A DNA stretch of 64,000 nt from the NCBI RefSeq assembly GCF_003094615.1, contig NZ_QDKO01000032.1, positions 62,001-126,000 on the forward strand. Direction: 5' to 3'. The notes under the pieces are model-generated. The model was not told the origin of the DNA and ran no database searches. It was given only the letters and a program-made list of their open reading frames with translations. The position numbers and the translations under genes were made by a program. Shown one piece after another: positions 52,067 to 60,540 of the stretch. Each line of letters starts with the position of its first letter. The stretch's first letter is position 1. The stretch comes from Caulobacter radicis (GTDB taxonomy: Bacteria > Pseudomonadota > Alphaproteobacteria > Caulobacterales > Caulobacteraceae).

Positions 52067-54115
52067 ATGAAATCCGTTCTCCTGGCCGCCTGCGCCCTGT
52101 CCGCGCTCGTCCCGGCCGCCGCCTTCGCCGAGACCCCCGACGACGCCGAGGCCGCCGTCTCGTCGGTGATCGTCACCGCCCGTCGCAACGCCGAAGATCC
52201 CTCCGTCGTCGCCGACGCCCGCAAGCGCCTGTCCGAAACCCCCGGCGCGGTGTCGGTGATCTCGCAGGAGGCCTATGCCAGCCGCCAGGCCCTGGCGCTG
52301 GATGACATGCTGCGCGATGCTCCCGGGGTCTACGCCCAGCGCAAGTGGGGCGGCGACGTGCGCATCTCGATCCGCGGCTCGGGGATCGGCAACGCCAGCC
52401 ACAACCGTGGTCTTTTGCTGGCCCAGGACGGCGTGCCGCTGAACGAGGCCGACGGCTATGGCGACAGCCAGATCGCCGATCCGCTGAACACCCGCTACGC
52501 CGAGGTCTATCGCGGCGGCAACGCCCTGCGCTTCGGCGGCGCCTTGCTGGGCGGGGCGATCAACATGGTCACGCCCACGGGCAAGGACGCCGGCTTCAAC
52601 GCTCGCCTGCGCGTCGACGGCGGCTCGTTCGGGCTGATCCGCGAGCACGCCGCCGTGGCCGGCCAGTCGGGCGACTGGGACCTCTATGCCGCCGCCACCA
52701 ACCAGACCAGCCAGGGCTGGCGCTCGCAGAGCCAGCAGAACATCCAGTTCGCCACCCTGAACCTGGGGCGCAGCTTCGGGCAGGACCGCGAGGTGCGTTT
52801 CATCCTCAACGGCTCCAACATCGCCCAGGAGATCCCGGGCGCCCTGACCCTGGCGCAGTTCCAGGCCAATCCGCGCCAGAGCGCGGCCGCCAGCCTCGCC
52901 AACGACCAGGGCCGCAACCAGCGCGGCCTGCGCGGCTCGCTGCGCACCACCTGGCGCCTCGACGAGCACACGGTGTTCCAGGGCGCGGTCTATGCGGTGT
53001 GGAAGGATCTGGACCACCCGATCTTCCAGGTCATCGACCAGCAGAGCCGCAACTACGGCGCCTTCGGGCGGCTGGACTGGGACGGCGAGGTCGGCGGGCT
53101 GAAGGCCGACGCCTATCTGGGCGCCTGGTATCGCCAGGGCGACCTGGACTCGGCCTTCTACACCAACGTCCGGGGCGGGCGCGGCGCGCTCCAGTCGCTG
53201 TCGCTGCAGAACGCCAAGGCCGCCGACGTGTTCGGCGAAGGGCGCCTGTTCGTCACCGACCACGTGATCCTGGTCGGGGGCCTGACCTGGGGCCGGGCCG
53301 AGCGCGACTACCAGAGCTTCAAGGTTCCGGCCGCGGCCTCGACCTTCAACCTGACGGCCGACAAGGACTATGAGTGGGTGTCGCCGCGGGTGGGCGTGCT
53401 GTGGCAGGGCGACGACGGCTCGCAGCTGTTCGCCAACGTCACCCGCTCGGTCGAGCCGCCGAACTTCAGCTCGCTGTCGCCGAGCAATGTGGGCTTCGCG
53501 CCGATCCAGGCGCAGGAGGCCTGGACCGCCGAAGCGGGTGCGCGCGGCCATCGCGGAGCCTTCACCTACGACCTGACCGCCTATCGCGCCAAGCTGAAGC
53601 ACGAGCTGTTGCAGTTCGCGGTCGACAGCCAGCATCCGGCCGCCACCTTCAACGCCGACGACACCATCCACCAGGGGATCGAGGCGGCGCTGGACTGGGC
53701 CTTCGCGCCGCGCTGGCGCCTGCGCCAGACCTACACCCTGTCGGACTTCCGCTTCGACGGCGACGCCCAGTACGGCGACAACCGCCTGCCCATCGTGCCC
53801 AAGCACTTCTACCGGGCCGAGCTGCGTTACGACGCGGCCGCCGGCTGGTTCCTGGCCCCGTCGGTGGAGTGGTCCGCCAGCGACCAGTGGATCGACTACA
53901 AGAACACCAGGACCGCGCCGTCCTACGCGATCCTCAACCTCAACGCCGGCTGGAAGGCGACCGACAAGGTCTCGCTGTTCCTCGACGCCCGCAATTTGAC
54001 GGACGAGGCCTATGTGTCCAACGTCCAGGCGGCCACCACCTGGACCGCCGCGACCGCGGCCGTCTGGCCGGGCGACGGCCGCTCGGTGTTCGGCGGCGTG
54101 ACGGTGTCGTTCTGA
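52067..54115 (+). CDS. TonB-dependent receptor, probable copper uptake
   Basis: A 682-residue outer-membrane receptor with signal MKSVLLAACALSALVPAAAF. TonB-box-like SSVIVTARR leads to a plug domain (ALDDMLRDAPGVYAQRKWGG, ISIRGSGIGN, LLAQDGVPLNEADG, AEVYRGGNALRFGG). The barrel ends FGGVTVSF. It is preceded by a DUF2946 gene and followed two bases after its stop by a PepSY gene, then PCuAC and SCO1. That company is why copper is proposed. The sequence itself does not identify the ligand. Confidence 0.87.
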   Translation: MKSVLLAACALSALVPAAAFAETPDDAEAAVSSVIVTARRNAEDPSVVADARKRLSETPGAVSVISQEAYASRQALALDDMLRDAPGVYAQRKWGGDVRISIRGSGIGNASHNRGLLLAQDGVPLNEADGYGDSQIADPLNTRYAEVYRGGNALRFGGALLGGAINMVTPTGKDAGFNARLRVDGGSFGLIREHAAVAGQSGDWDLYAAATNQTSQGWRSQSQQNIQFATLNLGRSFGQDREVRFILNGSNIAQEIPGALTLAQFQANPRQSAAASLANDQGRNQRGLRGSLRTTWRLDEHTVFQGAVYAVWKDLDHPIFQVIDQQSRNYGAFGRLDWDGEVGGLKADAYLGAWYRQGDLDSAFYTNVRGGRGALQSLSLQNAKAADVFGEGRLFVTDHVILVGGLTWGRAERDYQSFKVPAAASTFNLTADKDYEWVSPRVGVLWQGDDGSQLFANVTRSVEPPNFSSLSPSNVGFAPIQAQEAWTAEAGARGHRGAFTYDLTAYRAKLKHELLQFAVDSQHPAATFNADDTIHQGIEAALDWAFAPRWRLRQTYTLSDFRFDGDAQYGDNRLPIVPKHFYRAELRYDAAAGWFLAPSVEWSASDQWIDYKNTRTAPSYAILNLNAGWKATDKVSLFLDARNLTDEAYVSNVQAATTWTAATAAVWPGDGRSVFGGVTVSF

Positions 54116-54117
54116 CC

Positions 54118-55446
54118 ATGGCGACGGCGAGTGAAACCCCGGCCGGCGAGGTCTACCGCGCCTTCTGGCGCTGGCACTTCTATGCCGGCCTGCTGGTGCT
54201 GCCGGTCCTGATGCTGCTGGCCCTGACCGGCGGGCTCTACCTGTTCAAGGACGAGCTGACCGCGATCGTGCAGCGGCCTCTGGCGGTGGTGGCCGATGGG
54301 CCGGGCACGACCCGGCCGTCGGCCTGGATCGCCGCCGCCGAGGTGGCGGCGGGCGGCAAGGTCCGGCAGCTGGTGATACCGGCGCGCGGCGACCGCGCCG
54401 TGCAGCTGGCGCTCGACACCGACGACGGCGCGCGGACGGCCTATGTCGATCCGCACAGCGGCCAGGTGCTGGGCGTCGGCGCGCCCGGCGGCGTCATGGG
54501 TGTGGTCAAGCGGCTGCACAGCCTGGACATCGCCGGACCGGTCGCCAACCTGCTGGTCGAGATCGTCGCCGGCTGGGCCATCGTGCTGGTGGCCACGGGC
54601 GTCTTCCTGTGGTGGCCGCGCGGGCGAGGCGGCGGCGTGGTGACCGTGCGCGGCGCGCCGTCCAGGCGCGTCTTCTGGCGCGACCTGCACGCGGTGACCG
54701 GCATCTTCGCGGGGCTGGTCATCGTGTTCCTGGCGGCCACCGGCATGCCGTGGTCGGCCGTCTGGGGCAAGGAGGTACGCCAGCTGACCACCCAGGCCGG
54801 CTGGGGGCGTCCGCGTCCGCCGGTCGCCCAGCCGCACCATGCCGGCGAGGCCCCGAGCGAAGGCGTGCCGTGGGCGCTGCAAACCCATGCCGCGCCTGCT
54901 TCGGGCCACGGCCACATGAGCCTGGGCGTCGACGCCGTGGTGGAGCGGGTGAAGGCCGCCGGCCTGACCGACGGCTTCACCCTGACCCTGCCCAAGACCC
55001 ACGGCGGGACCTGGACGGCGGCCTACATGCCCGACCAGGTCGAACGCACCCGCACCCTCTATCTCGACGGCGGCGACGGCCGCGTGATCGCCGACCTGCG
55101 CTATCGCGACTTCGGACCGGCGGCCAAGGTCATCGAGTGGGGCATCGCCGTCCACCAGGGCCAGCAGTTCGGCCTCTTCAACAAGCTGCTGATGCTGGCT
55201 GGCTGCATCGCCGTCTGGCTGCTGGGCGTCTCGGCCGTGGTCATGTGGTGGAAGCGCCGGCCGAAGGGACGGCTGGCCGCGCCTGTCCCGCCGGCCGACC
55301 GCCGCGCCTATCTGGGCCTGGCGGCCGTCGTGCTGCCCCTGGCTGCTTTCTACCCGCTCGTCGGCGCCTCGCTGGCGGCGGTCCTGTCGCTTGATCTCAT
55401 CCTGCGTCGCCTGTCCCCCCGGCGGCGCCTCGAGGCTGGAGCCTGA
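54118..55446 (+). CDS. PepSY-domain membrane protein with histidine-rich linker
   Basis: A 442-residue PepSY_TM protein. Predicted membrane segments are at about residues 22-42, 148-166, 195-212 and 370-390, with a C-terminal hydrophobic stretch. Conserved intramembrane histidines include WRWHFYAG, KRLHSL and RDLHAVTGIF. Residues 235-270 form a His/Pro-rich loop (PHHAGEAPSEG, THAAPASGHGHM) that could bind Cu. Relatives act as ferric or cupric reductases. The ATG lies 3 bp after the receptor stop; the next gene follows by 2 bp, so this is a tight operon. Confidence 0.85.
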   Translation: MATASETPAGEVYRAFWRWHFYAGLLVLPVLMLLALTGGLYLFKDELTAIVQRPLAVVADGPGTTRPSAWIAAAEVAAGGKVRQLVIPARGDRAVQLALDTDDGARTAYVDPHSGQVLGVGAPGGVMGVVKRLHSLDIAGPVANLLVEIVAGWAIVLVATGVFLWWPRGRGGGVVTVRGAPSRRVFWRDLHAVTGIFAGLVIVFLAATGMPWSAVWGKEVRQLTTQAGWGRPRPPVAQPHHAGEAPSEGVPWALQTHAAPASGHGHMSLGVDAVVERVKAAGLTDGFTLTLPKTHGGTWTAAYMPDQVERTRTLYLDGGDGRVIADLRYRDFGPAAKVIEWGIAVHQGQQFGLFNKLLMLAGCIAVWLLGVSAVVMWWKRRPKGRLAAPVPPADRRAYLGLAAVVLPLAAFYPLVGASLAAVLSLDLILRRLSPRRRLEAGA

Positions 55447-55448
55447 CC

Positions 55449-55898
55449 ATGAAGACTCTCCATCTCCCGATCCTGGCCGTCGCCGCGTTGGCGAGCGCCG
55501 CACAGGCCGCGCCGCCGGCCCGGGTGGCGCCCAAGGTCGCCGTCGAGGGCGCCTGGTGCCGCGCCGCGCCCAAGGGCGCGCCGGCCGGCGGCTGCTACCT
55601 GACCCTGACCGCCTCGGCCGCCGACCAGCTGGTGTCGGTGGAAACCCCCGCCGCGGCCCGGGCCGAGATCCACACCATGTCTATGGACGGCGGGGTGATG
55701 CGCATGCGCAAGCTCTCCGACGGCCTGGCGTTGCCCGCCGGCCAGGCCGTGGCGCTGAAGCCCGGCGCCGAGCACCTGATGGTGATCGGGCCGAAGATCG
55801 ATCTGGTGGCGGGGGCCAGCGTGCCGCTGACCCTGCGGTTCAAGTTCGCGCCGCCGGTGGCGATCAACGCGCCGGTCAAGGCCGTGGGAGGCAAGTAG
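55449..55898 (+). CDS. PCuAC-type periplasmic copper(I) chaperone
   Basis: A 149-residue exported protein, signal cleaved near AAQAAPP. The copper site H-x-M ... M ... H-x-M is present: His75 and Met77 (IHTMSMDGG), Met84/Met86 (VMRMRKL), His109 and Met111 (EHLMVIG). The domain is the cupredoxin-like DUF461 fold. PCuAC delivers Cu(I) to the CuA or CuB centre of cytochrome oxidase, often with SCO1, which is the next gene, 2 bp downstream. Confidence 0.93.
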   Translation: MKTLHLPILAVAALASAAQAAPPARVAPKVAVEGAWCRAAPKGAPAGGCYLTLTASAADQLVSVETPAAARAEIHTMSMDGGVMRMRKLSDGLALPAGQAVALKPGAEHLMVIGPKIDLVAGASVPLTLRFKFAPPVAINAPVKAVGGK

Positions 55899-55900
55899 AC

Positions 55901-56482
55901 GTGCGTATCCTGTCCAAACTCGTCCTGGCGGCGCTGATCTGCGCCGCGCCCCTGGCCGCCTGCGACCGCACGGCCGAGCACGCCAAGGCCAACGCCTCGG
56001 CCAAGGTGGGGGGGCCGTTCCAGCTGGTCGACCAGAACGGCAAGGCCGTCACCGAGAAGGACCTGCTGGGCAAGCCCACGGCGATCTTCTTCGGCTTCAC
56101 CTTCTGTCCGGAGGTGTGCCCGACGACCCTGACCGAGATGACCGGCTGGCTGAAGGACCTGGGCCCGGACGCCGACAAGCTGAACGTGGTGTTCGTCTCG
56201 GTCGACCCCGAGCGCGACACGCCCGAGCAACTGAAGCTCTATCTGTCGAACTTCGACCACCGCATCCGGGGCCTGACCGGCACGACGGCCCAGACCGACG
56301 CGGCGGCCAAGGCCTACCGCGTCTATCACCGCAAGGTGGCGATCGAGGGCGGGGAATACACGGTCGACCACTCGTCGGCGGTCTACCTGTTCGACGCCAA
56401 GGGCAATTTCGTCGAGCCGATCGGTTACGGCAGCCCGCCCGAGCGAGGGTTGGCGCAGCTGAAGGCGCTGCTGAAAGGGTAG
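55901..56482 (+). CDS. SCO1/SenC family copper-dependent assembly protein
   Basis: A 193-residue thioredoxin-fold lipoprotein. GTG start; lipobox LAAC with Cys21. The copper ligands are Cys69 and Cys73 (TFCPEVCPTT) and His157 (YTVDHSSAVYLF). VVFVSVDPERDTPEQL is the SCO signature. It metallates cytochrome c oxidase CuA, or reduces its thiols, together with the co-encoded PCuAC. It is the last gene of the copper operon and is followed by a repeat element. Confidence 0.94.
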   Translation: MRILSKLVLAALICAAPLAACDRTAEHAKANASAKVGGPFQLVDQNGKAVTEKDLLGKPTAIFFGFTFCPEVCPTTLTEMTGWLKDLGPDADKLNVVFVSVDPERDTPEQLKLYLSNFDHRIRGLTGTTAQTDAAAKAYRVYHRKVAIEGGEYTVDHSSAVYLFDAKGNFVEPIGYGSPPERGLAQLKALLKG

Positions 56483-56485
56483 TGC

Positions 56486-56619
56486 GTGGTCCTCGCCCGG
56501 AGTTCATCCTCGGGCCGACCAAAGGTCGGACCCGGGGGACGGGCTCAGGGTGAGGACCACTCATAGCTCGCGGCGCGGGAGAAACCTCACCCTGAGCTTG
56601 TCGAAGGGCGAGGTTTCCG
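56486..56619. repeat. intergenic inverted-repeat element, family A variant
   Basis: GGTCCTCGCCCGGAG...GGGCTCAGGGTGAGGACC is followed by AACCTCACCCTGAGCTTGTC and GAAGGGCGAGGTT. Located between convergent genes. Confidence 0.75.
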
Positions 56620-56627
56620 TCGCTAAA

Positions 56628-57605
56628 TCAAGGCCGCAGCAGCACCTTCCCGGTCTTGCCGGGGGTCAGCGAGGCCTTCACGGCGTCGGCTGCCTGGTCG
56701 AGGCCGTAGACGCCGTCGGCCGGCAGCTTCAGCTTGCCGGTGGCGACCTGGGTCAGGAGCTCGCCGATCAGCTTGCGGCGCAGGTCCGGGGCCATGTTGG
56801 CCGAGACGGTCGAGCCCCAGAAGCCCTTCACGGTCAGCTGCTTGAAGATCACCGCGCCCGACGAGATCTGCATCGGCTCGCCGGTCATCGAGCCGAACGA
56901 CACCAGCAGGCCGTTCTCGCCCAGCAGGTCGGCCATGTCGCCCGAGGCGGTTCCGCCGATGGAGTCGACGGCGGCCTTGATCGGCGCGCCGCCGGTCAGT
57001 TCGGCGACCTTCTTCTTCCAGTCGGCGTCGGCGGTGGAGACGGCGTTGTCGATGCCAAGCTCGGCCAGTTCGGCCACGCCCGCGTCGCGGCGCACCAGGT
57101 TGATCACGTTGACGCCGCGGGCCTTGGCCAGCATGGCCAGGGTCTTGCCGACCGCGCCGTTGGCGGTGTTCTGGGCGACCCAGTCGCCGGCCTCGACATT
57201 CAGGGTCTCGAGCAGGGTGATGGCGCTGAACGGCATGGCGATCAGCTGGGCGGCGGCCTCGTCGGGGATGGCGTCGGGCACGGGCACGAGGCCGGCGGCC
57301 GAGGCGATGAAGAACTCGGCCCAGCTGCCGTGCACGCCGGCCACGGCGAAGCGCTGGCCAATGAGGCCTGCGTCGACGCCTTCACCCACGGCGTCGACGA
57401 TGCCGACCGCCTCGCTGCCGCCGATGGCGGGCAGGGCGGGCTTGTAGCCGTAGTTGCCGCGCACGGTCCAAAGGTCGTGGTTGTGGATCGGCGACAGCAG
57501 GGTGCGCACCCGCACCTTGCCGGGGCCGGGCTCGGGGATCGGGCTGTCGGCCAGGATCAGGACTTCGGCCGGATCGCCGAAGGTCTCGTGGATCGCGCTG
57601 CGCAT
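56628..57605 (-). CDS. MDR-family zinc-type alcohol dehydrogenase/quinone oxidoreductase
   Basis: A 325-residue medium-chain dehydrogenase/reductase. The ATG at 57605 follows AAGGAG. Motifs: SPIHNHDLWTVRGNYG, GGSEAVGIVDAVGEGV, the nucleotide loop NTANGAVGKTLAMLAK and NLVRRDAGVAEL. The catalytic-zinc Cys/His set is not obvious, which suits the quinone-oxidoreductase or enoyl-reductase branch. It lies 32 bp downstream of a TetR gene that probably regulates both. Likely role: NAD(P)H-dependent reduction of a reactive carbonyl or quinone. Confidence 0.87.
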   Translation of the reverse strand: MRSAIHETFGDPAEVLILADSPIPEPGPGKVRVRTLLSPIHNHDLWTVRGNYGYKPALPAIGGSEAVGIVDAVGEGVDAGLIGQRFAVAGVHGSWAEFFIASAAGLVPVPDAIPDEAAAQLIAMPFSAITLLETLNVEAGDWVAQNTANGAVGKTLAMLAKARGVNVINLVRRDAGVAELAELGIDNAVSTADADWKKKVAELTGGAPIKAAVDSIGGTASGDMADLLGENGLLVSFGSMTGEPMQISSGAVIFKQLTVKGFWGSTVSANMAPDLRRKLIGELLTQVATGKLKLPADGVYGLDQAADAVKASLTPGKTGKVLLRP

Positions 57606-57637
57606 GGGTGGTCTCCTTGTTGTTATGAGGGAGCGGC

Positions 57638-58231
57638 TCAGGCGGCCGCGAGCAGGATCTCGGTGGTGGCCAGCGCCTCGCGCAGGGGCGTCTGGTCCTT
57701 GGAAAGCTTGGCCAGGATGGCCGCCCCCAGCCACAGGGCGTACATCGCCCGGGCGGTGGCGACCGGATCGCCCGAGCCGGGCAGGGAGCCGTCGTCGCGG
57801 CCCTCGACGATGACGGCGGCGATGCGGCGCACCAGGCGCTCGACCCCGGTGTCGAGGATCCGCCGCATATCCTCCGACAGGTCGGAAATCTCGGCGCCCA
57901 GCTTCACCACCAGGCAGCGGTCGGCCATGCCGCAGGCGGTGTCGCCGTCCAGCCAGACCTTCCAATAGGCCATCAGGCGCTGGCGGCCGCTGCCGGGCGC
58001 GTCGAACAGGCCGGCCAGCTTGGCCCCGTATTCGGCGCAGTAGTCCTCCAGCAGGGCGCAGCCGAAGGCCTCCTTGGAGGCGAAGTAGTAATAGAACGAG
58101 CCCTTGGGCACGCCGCTGGCGTCCAGCAGCTCCTTCAGGCCCATGCCGCCGAAACCCTGGCGCAGCACCAGTTCGCGGCCACTGGCCAGGATGTGTTCGC
58201 GGGTGATCTCGGACTTCTTGCGGGCAGTCAT
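57638..58231 (-). CDS. TetR-family transcriptional regulator of the MDR gene
   Basis: A 197-residue TetR protein. The DNA-binding part is KKSEITREHILASGRELVLR with GMGLKELLDASGVPKGSFYYYF, typical of the NemR/AcuR-like branch that senses electrophiles. The C-terminal domain has Cys residues (FGCALLEDYCAEYG, TACGMADRCLVVK) that could be redox-sensing. It is first in an operon with the oxidoreductase. A TAGAC-N5-GTCTA site lies 22 bp before the start. Confidence 0.9.
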   Translation of the reverse strand: MTARKKSEITREHILASGRELVLRQGFGGMGLKELLDASGVPKGSFYYYFASKEAFGCALLEDYCAEYGAKLAGLFDAPGSGRQRLMAYWKVWLDGDTACGMADRCLVVKLGAEISDLSEDMRRILDTGVERLVRRIAAVIVEGRDDGSLPGSGDPVATARAMYALWLGAAILAKLSKDQTPLREALATTEILLAAA

Positions 58232-58252
58232 GATCAGCTATGTAGGGAATAA

Positions 58253-58267
58253 TAGACCGGTCGTCTA
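58253..58267. promoter_or_regulatory. TAGAC-N5-GTCTA operator for the TetR regulator
   Basis: TAGACCGGTCGTCTA has five-base inverted arms. Comparable TAGACC/GGTCTA sites are known for NemR-like TetR proteins. Confidence 0.7.
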
Positions 58268-58385
58268 GTTGTTGGATTTTCGAATTTTCGCGCCCTGAGG
58301 TTGGGTGTGCGGAATCGCACATCTTAAAGGAGTCATTTCTTCACTAACTTCCTCAGGTTGCATTTCTGCGATCGAGGGGGCTCCC

Positions 58386-59168
58386 GTGACCAGTCAGACT
58401 TTCATGGCCTATTGGCTTGGCTACAACGAGGGCGGGCCGTCGCTGGAGGAGACGCCGGACTCGGTAGGGGTCGTGGCTCTGGCCTTCGCGGTGAACGCGC
58501 CCAGCGACCAGGGCGACACCATCACGCTCGACTTCCTGACCAGCAAGCACAGCGCGCAGGAGATCCGGGCCGGCGCCAAGGCCCTGCAGGCGCGGGGCGT
58601 CAAGGTGCTGATGTCGATCAACGGCAAGCCGAACTGGGACGGCCATCCCGGCGGCTGGGGCAATCTCGATCCGACAGTCTACGCCGCCAACGTCAAGGCG
58701 ATCGTCGTCGACGACTGGGGCCTGGACGGGGTGGATCTCGACAACGAGGACGTCTCCTACACGCCCGACGAAAACTTCGTCGAAGTGATAAAGGCGCTGC
58801 GCGCGGCGCTGGGGCCGGACGCGTTGCTGACCCTGCCGGTCTATCTGGGCGTGACGCGAGACGCCTACCTGGCGCAGGTCAAGGACCAGATCTCGTTCGT
58901 CGCCACCATGGCCTACTGGAACGACGTTCAGGGCCAGACCGAAATGTTCGACCAGTACGCCGGGCTCGTCGGGCCCGGGAAGGTCGCCATCGGCGTCGCC
59001 GACGCCGCCAACGCCGGCCAGAACACCGCCTTCGCCGACCTGGCCCCCCTGGCCAGCTGGAACCCGCCCGGGGCGTCCAAGGCCGGGATCATGCTCTGGA
59101 ACCTCAACGCGCCACCCACGGACCAGACCGCCGCGTGGTGCGCCGAGATCTCCGAAAACCTGTCCTGA
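58386..59168 (+). CDS. GH18-fold protein without signal peptide
   Basis: A 260-residue compact glycoside hydrolase family 18 protein. The GTG at 58386 follows GAGGGGG at good spacing and begins TSQTFMAYWLGYNEGG. Three GH18 features are visible: the first strand FMAYWLGY, VLMSINGKPNWDG in strand 3, and the active-site motif LDGVDLDNED with the expected Asp/Glu series. VATMAYWNDVQG and AGIMLWNLNAP supply later conserved positions. The size suits an endo-beta-N-acetylglucosaminidase or hevamine-like chitinase, or a lectin-like relative. No signal or Tat peptide is seen. It forms an operon with a three-repeat protein 41 bp downstream. Confidence 0.85.
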   Translation: MTSQTFMAYWLGYNEGGPSLEETPDSVGVVALAFAVNAPSDQGDTITLDFLTSKHSAQEIRAGAKALQARGVKVLMSINGKPNWDGHPGGWGNLDPTVYAANVKAIVVDDWGLDGVDLDNEDVSYTPDENFVEVIKALRAALGPDALLTLPVYLGVTRDAYLAQVKDQISFVATMAYWNDVQGQTEMFDQYAGLVGPGKVAIGVADAANAGQNTAFADLAPLASWNPPGASKAGIMLWNLNAPPTDQTAAWCAEISENLS

Positions 59169-59209
59169 GTGCGAGTGCGAAACCGAGTTCAAATCAAGGA
59201 GGAAACATC

Positions 59210-60517
59210 ATGAACGCCATCGTCTCGACCGACACCGCCGCCATCGGCCTCGTGCTCGGCGCCGCCGTCTTCAACACCTCGCCGCCGACCACCCAGGGGC
59301 TGTCGATCTCGGCCCTGGGCGGCACGCCCGCCGGCGATCACCAGCGCCTGGGCAACAACCAGGCCGTCACCGTGCAGTTCAACCTGGACGCCGACGCCTT
59401 CACCAAGACCCTGGCGGTGCGGGTGAACGGCCTGGTGTCGCGCAACGGCAACCAGGAAGGCTTCTCGCCGATCTCGGTGCAGGTCAACGGCGGCCAGATC
59501 GTCTCGGGCTTCACCATTCCGGGCGGCGGCTTCGGCCCGCAGGACGCGATCTTCCCGATCCCCGCGGCCCTGCTGAAGGCCGGCGCCAACGCCCTGCAGC
59601 TGCAGGTGGACGGCAACGCCCAGACCTTCTTCTGGCTCTATGGCCTGGAGATCGACTTCGTCTCCGGTCCCTATGTCGGCAAGGCCCTGGCCGCCAATCT
59701 GCGGGTCTCGCCCGTCGCCCTGAGCCCCGGCCTGTCGATCACCACCAACGGCGGCACGTTCGCGGGCGATCACTACAAGTACGCCCAGAACACGAGCTTC
59801 GGCCTGCAGTTCTCGCTGACCGACCTGGGTCCAGCCGCGCAGGTCAGCGTCGCGCTGTACGGCCTGGTGTCGCGCAACGGCAACCAGGACGGCTATTCGC
59901 CGATCTCGCTGATCTTCAACGGCAAGCCGATCCTGGCCGACTACACCGTGCCGGGCGGCGGCTTCGGGCCGCAGTGGGTGGAAGTGGCGGTGCCCGCCGA
60001 GCTCTGCGTGTCCGGCGCCAACACCATCGTCCTGACGGTGTCGCCCAACGCCACCACCTTCTTCTGGCTCTATGACTTCGCCGTCTCCAAGGGCCAGTTC
60101 TACACGCCGGTCGCCACGGCCGACTTCTCGGTCTCGCCGCCGAAGACCAACCAGCTGACGGTCTCGCAGAACGACGGCAGCTTCGCCGGCGACCACGTGA
60201 AGATCGCCCAGAACGGCGTGGTGGCGGTGACCTACCAGGCGGCCTCGGCCTCGGCGGCGCTGATGTTCGAGTTCGACGGGCTGGTGTCGCGCAATGGCAA
60301 CCAGGAAGGCAACGCCCCGGTCAGCCTCAGCGTCAACGGCACGCAGATCATCGCCAACTACGTCGTGCCCGGCGGCGGCTTCGGCTACCAGGCCAACTAT
60401 TTCGTGGTCCCGCCGCAGCTGGTGAAGGCCGGCGCCAACACCTTCAGCCTGCAGGTCGCCAGCACCGGCACGACCTACTTCTGGCTCCGCGGCATGTCCG
60501 TGCGCACGCCGACCTAG
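59210..60517 (+). CDS. protein of three tandem ~140-residue beta-sandwich-like repeats, no signal peptide
   Basis: A 435-residue protein with an ideal AAGGAGG ribosome site. It is built almost wholly of three repeats (about residues 18-157, 162-298, 303-435). Each carries AGDH (41, 185, 326), LVSRNGNQ (75, 219, 358) and PGGGFG (104, 248, 388). Each ends with an aromatic TFFWLY or TYFWLR segment. Period is 139-144 residues. The beta-rich pattern suggests a carbohydrate-binding jelly-roll or adhesin-like module. I do not recognise the family. No signal peptide, lipobox, LPXTG or RTX motif. Adjacent GH18 gene suggests binding of the same GlcNAc-containing glycan. Confidence 0.85.
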   Translation: MNAIVSTDTAAIGLVLGAAVFNTSPPTTQGLSISALGGTPAGDHQRLGNNQAVTVQFNLDADAFTKTLAVRVNGLVSRNGNQEGFSPISVQVNGGQIVSGFTIPGGGFGPQDAIFPIPAALLKAGANALQLQVDGNAQTFFWLYGLEIDFVSGPYVGKALAANLRVSPVALSPGLSITTNGGTFAGDHYKYAQNTSFGLQFSLTDLGPAAQVSVALYGLVSRNGNQDGYSPISLIFNGKPILADYTVPGGGFGPQWVEVAVPAELCVSGANTIVLTVSPNATTFFWLYDFAVSKGQFYTPVATADFSVSPPKTNQLTVSQNDGSFAGDHVKIAQNGVVAVTYQAASASAALMFEFDGLVSRNGNQEGNAPVSLSVNGTQIIANYVVPGGGFGYQANYFVVPPQLVKAGANTFSLQVASTGTTYFWLRGMSVRTPT

Positions 60518-60540
60518 GATCGCGGGCAAGCTCGCAATCG

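Noticed and set aside
59420..60320. CRISPR or satellite-like repeat array
   Set aside because: The repetition is three protein-coding units with a period of about 430 bp inside one open frame, with no short repeats and spacers.
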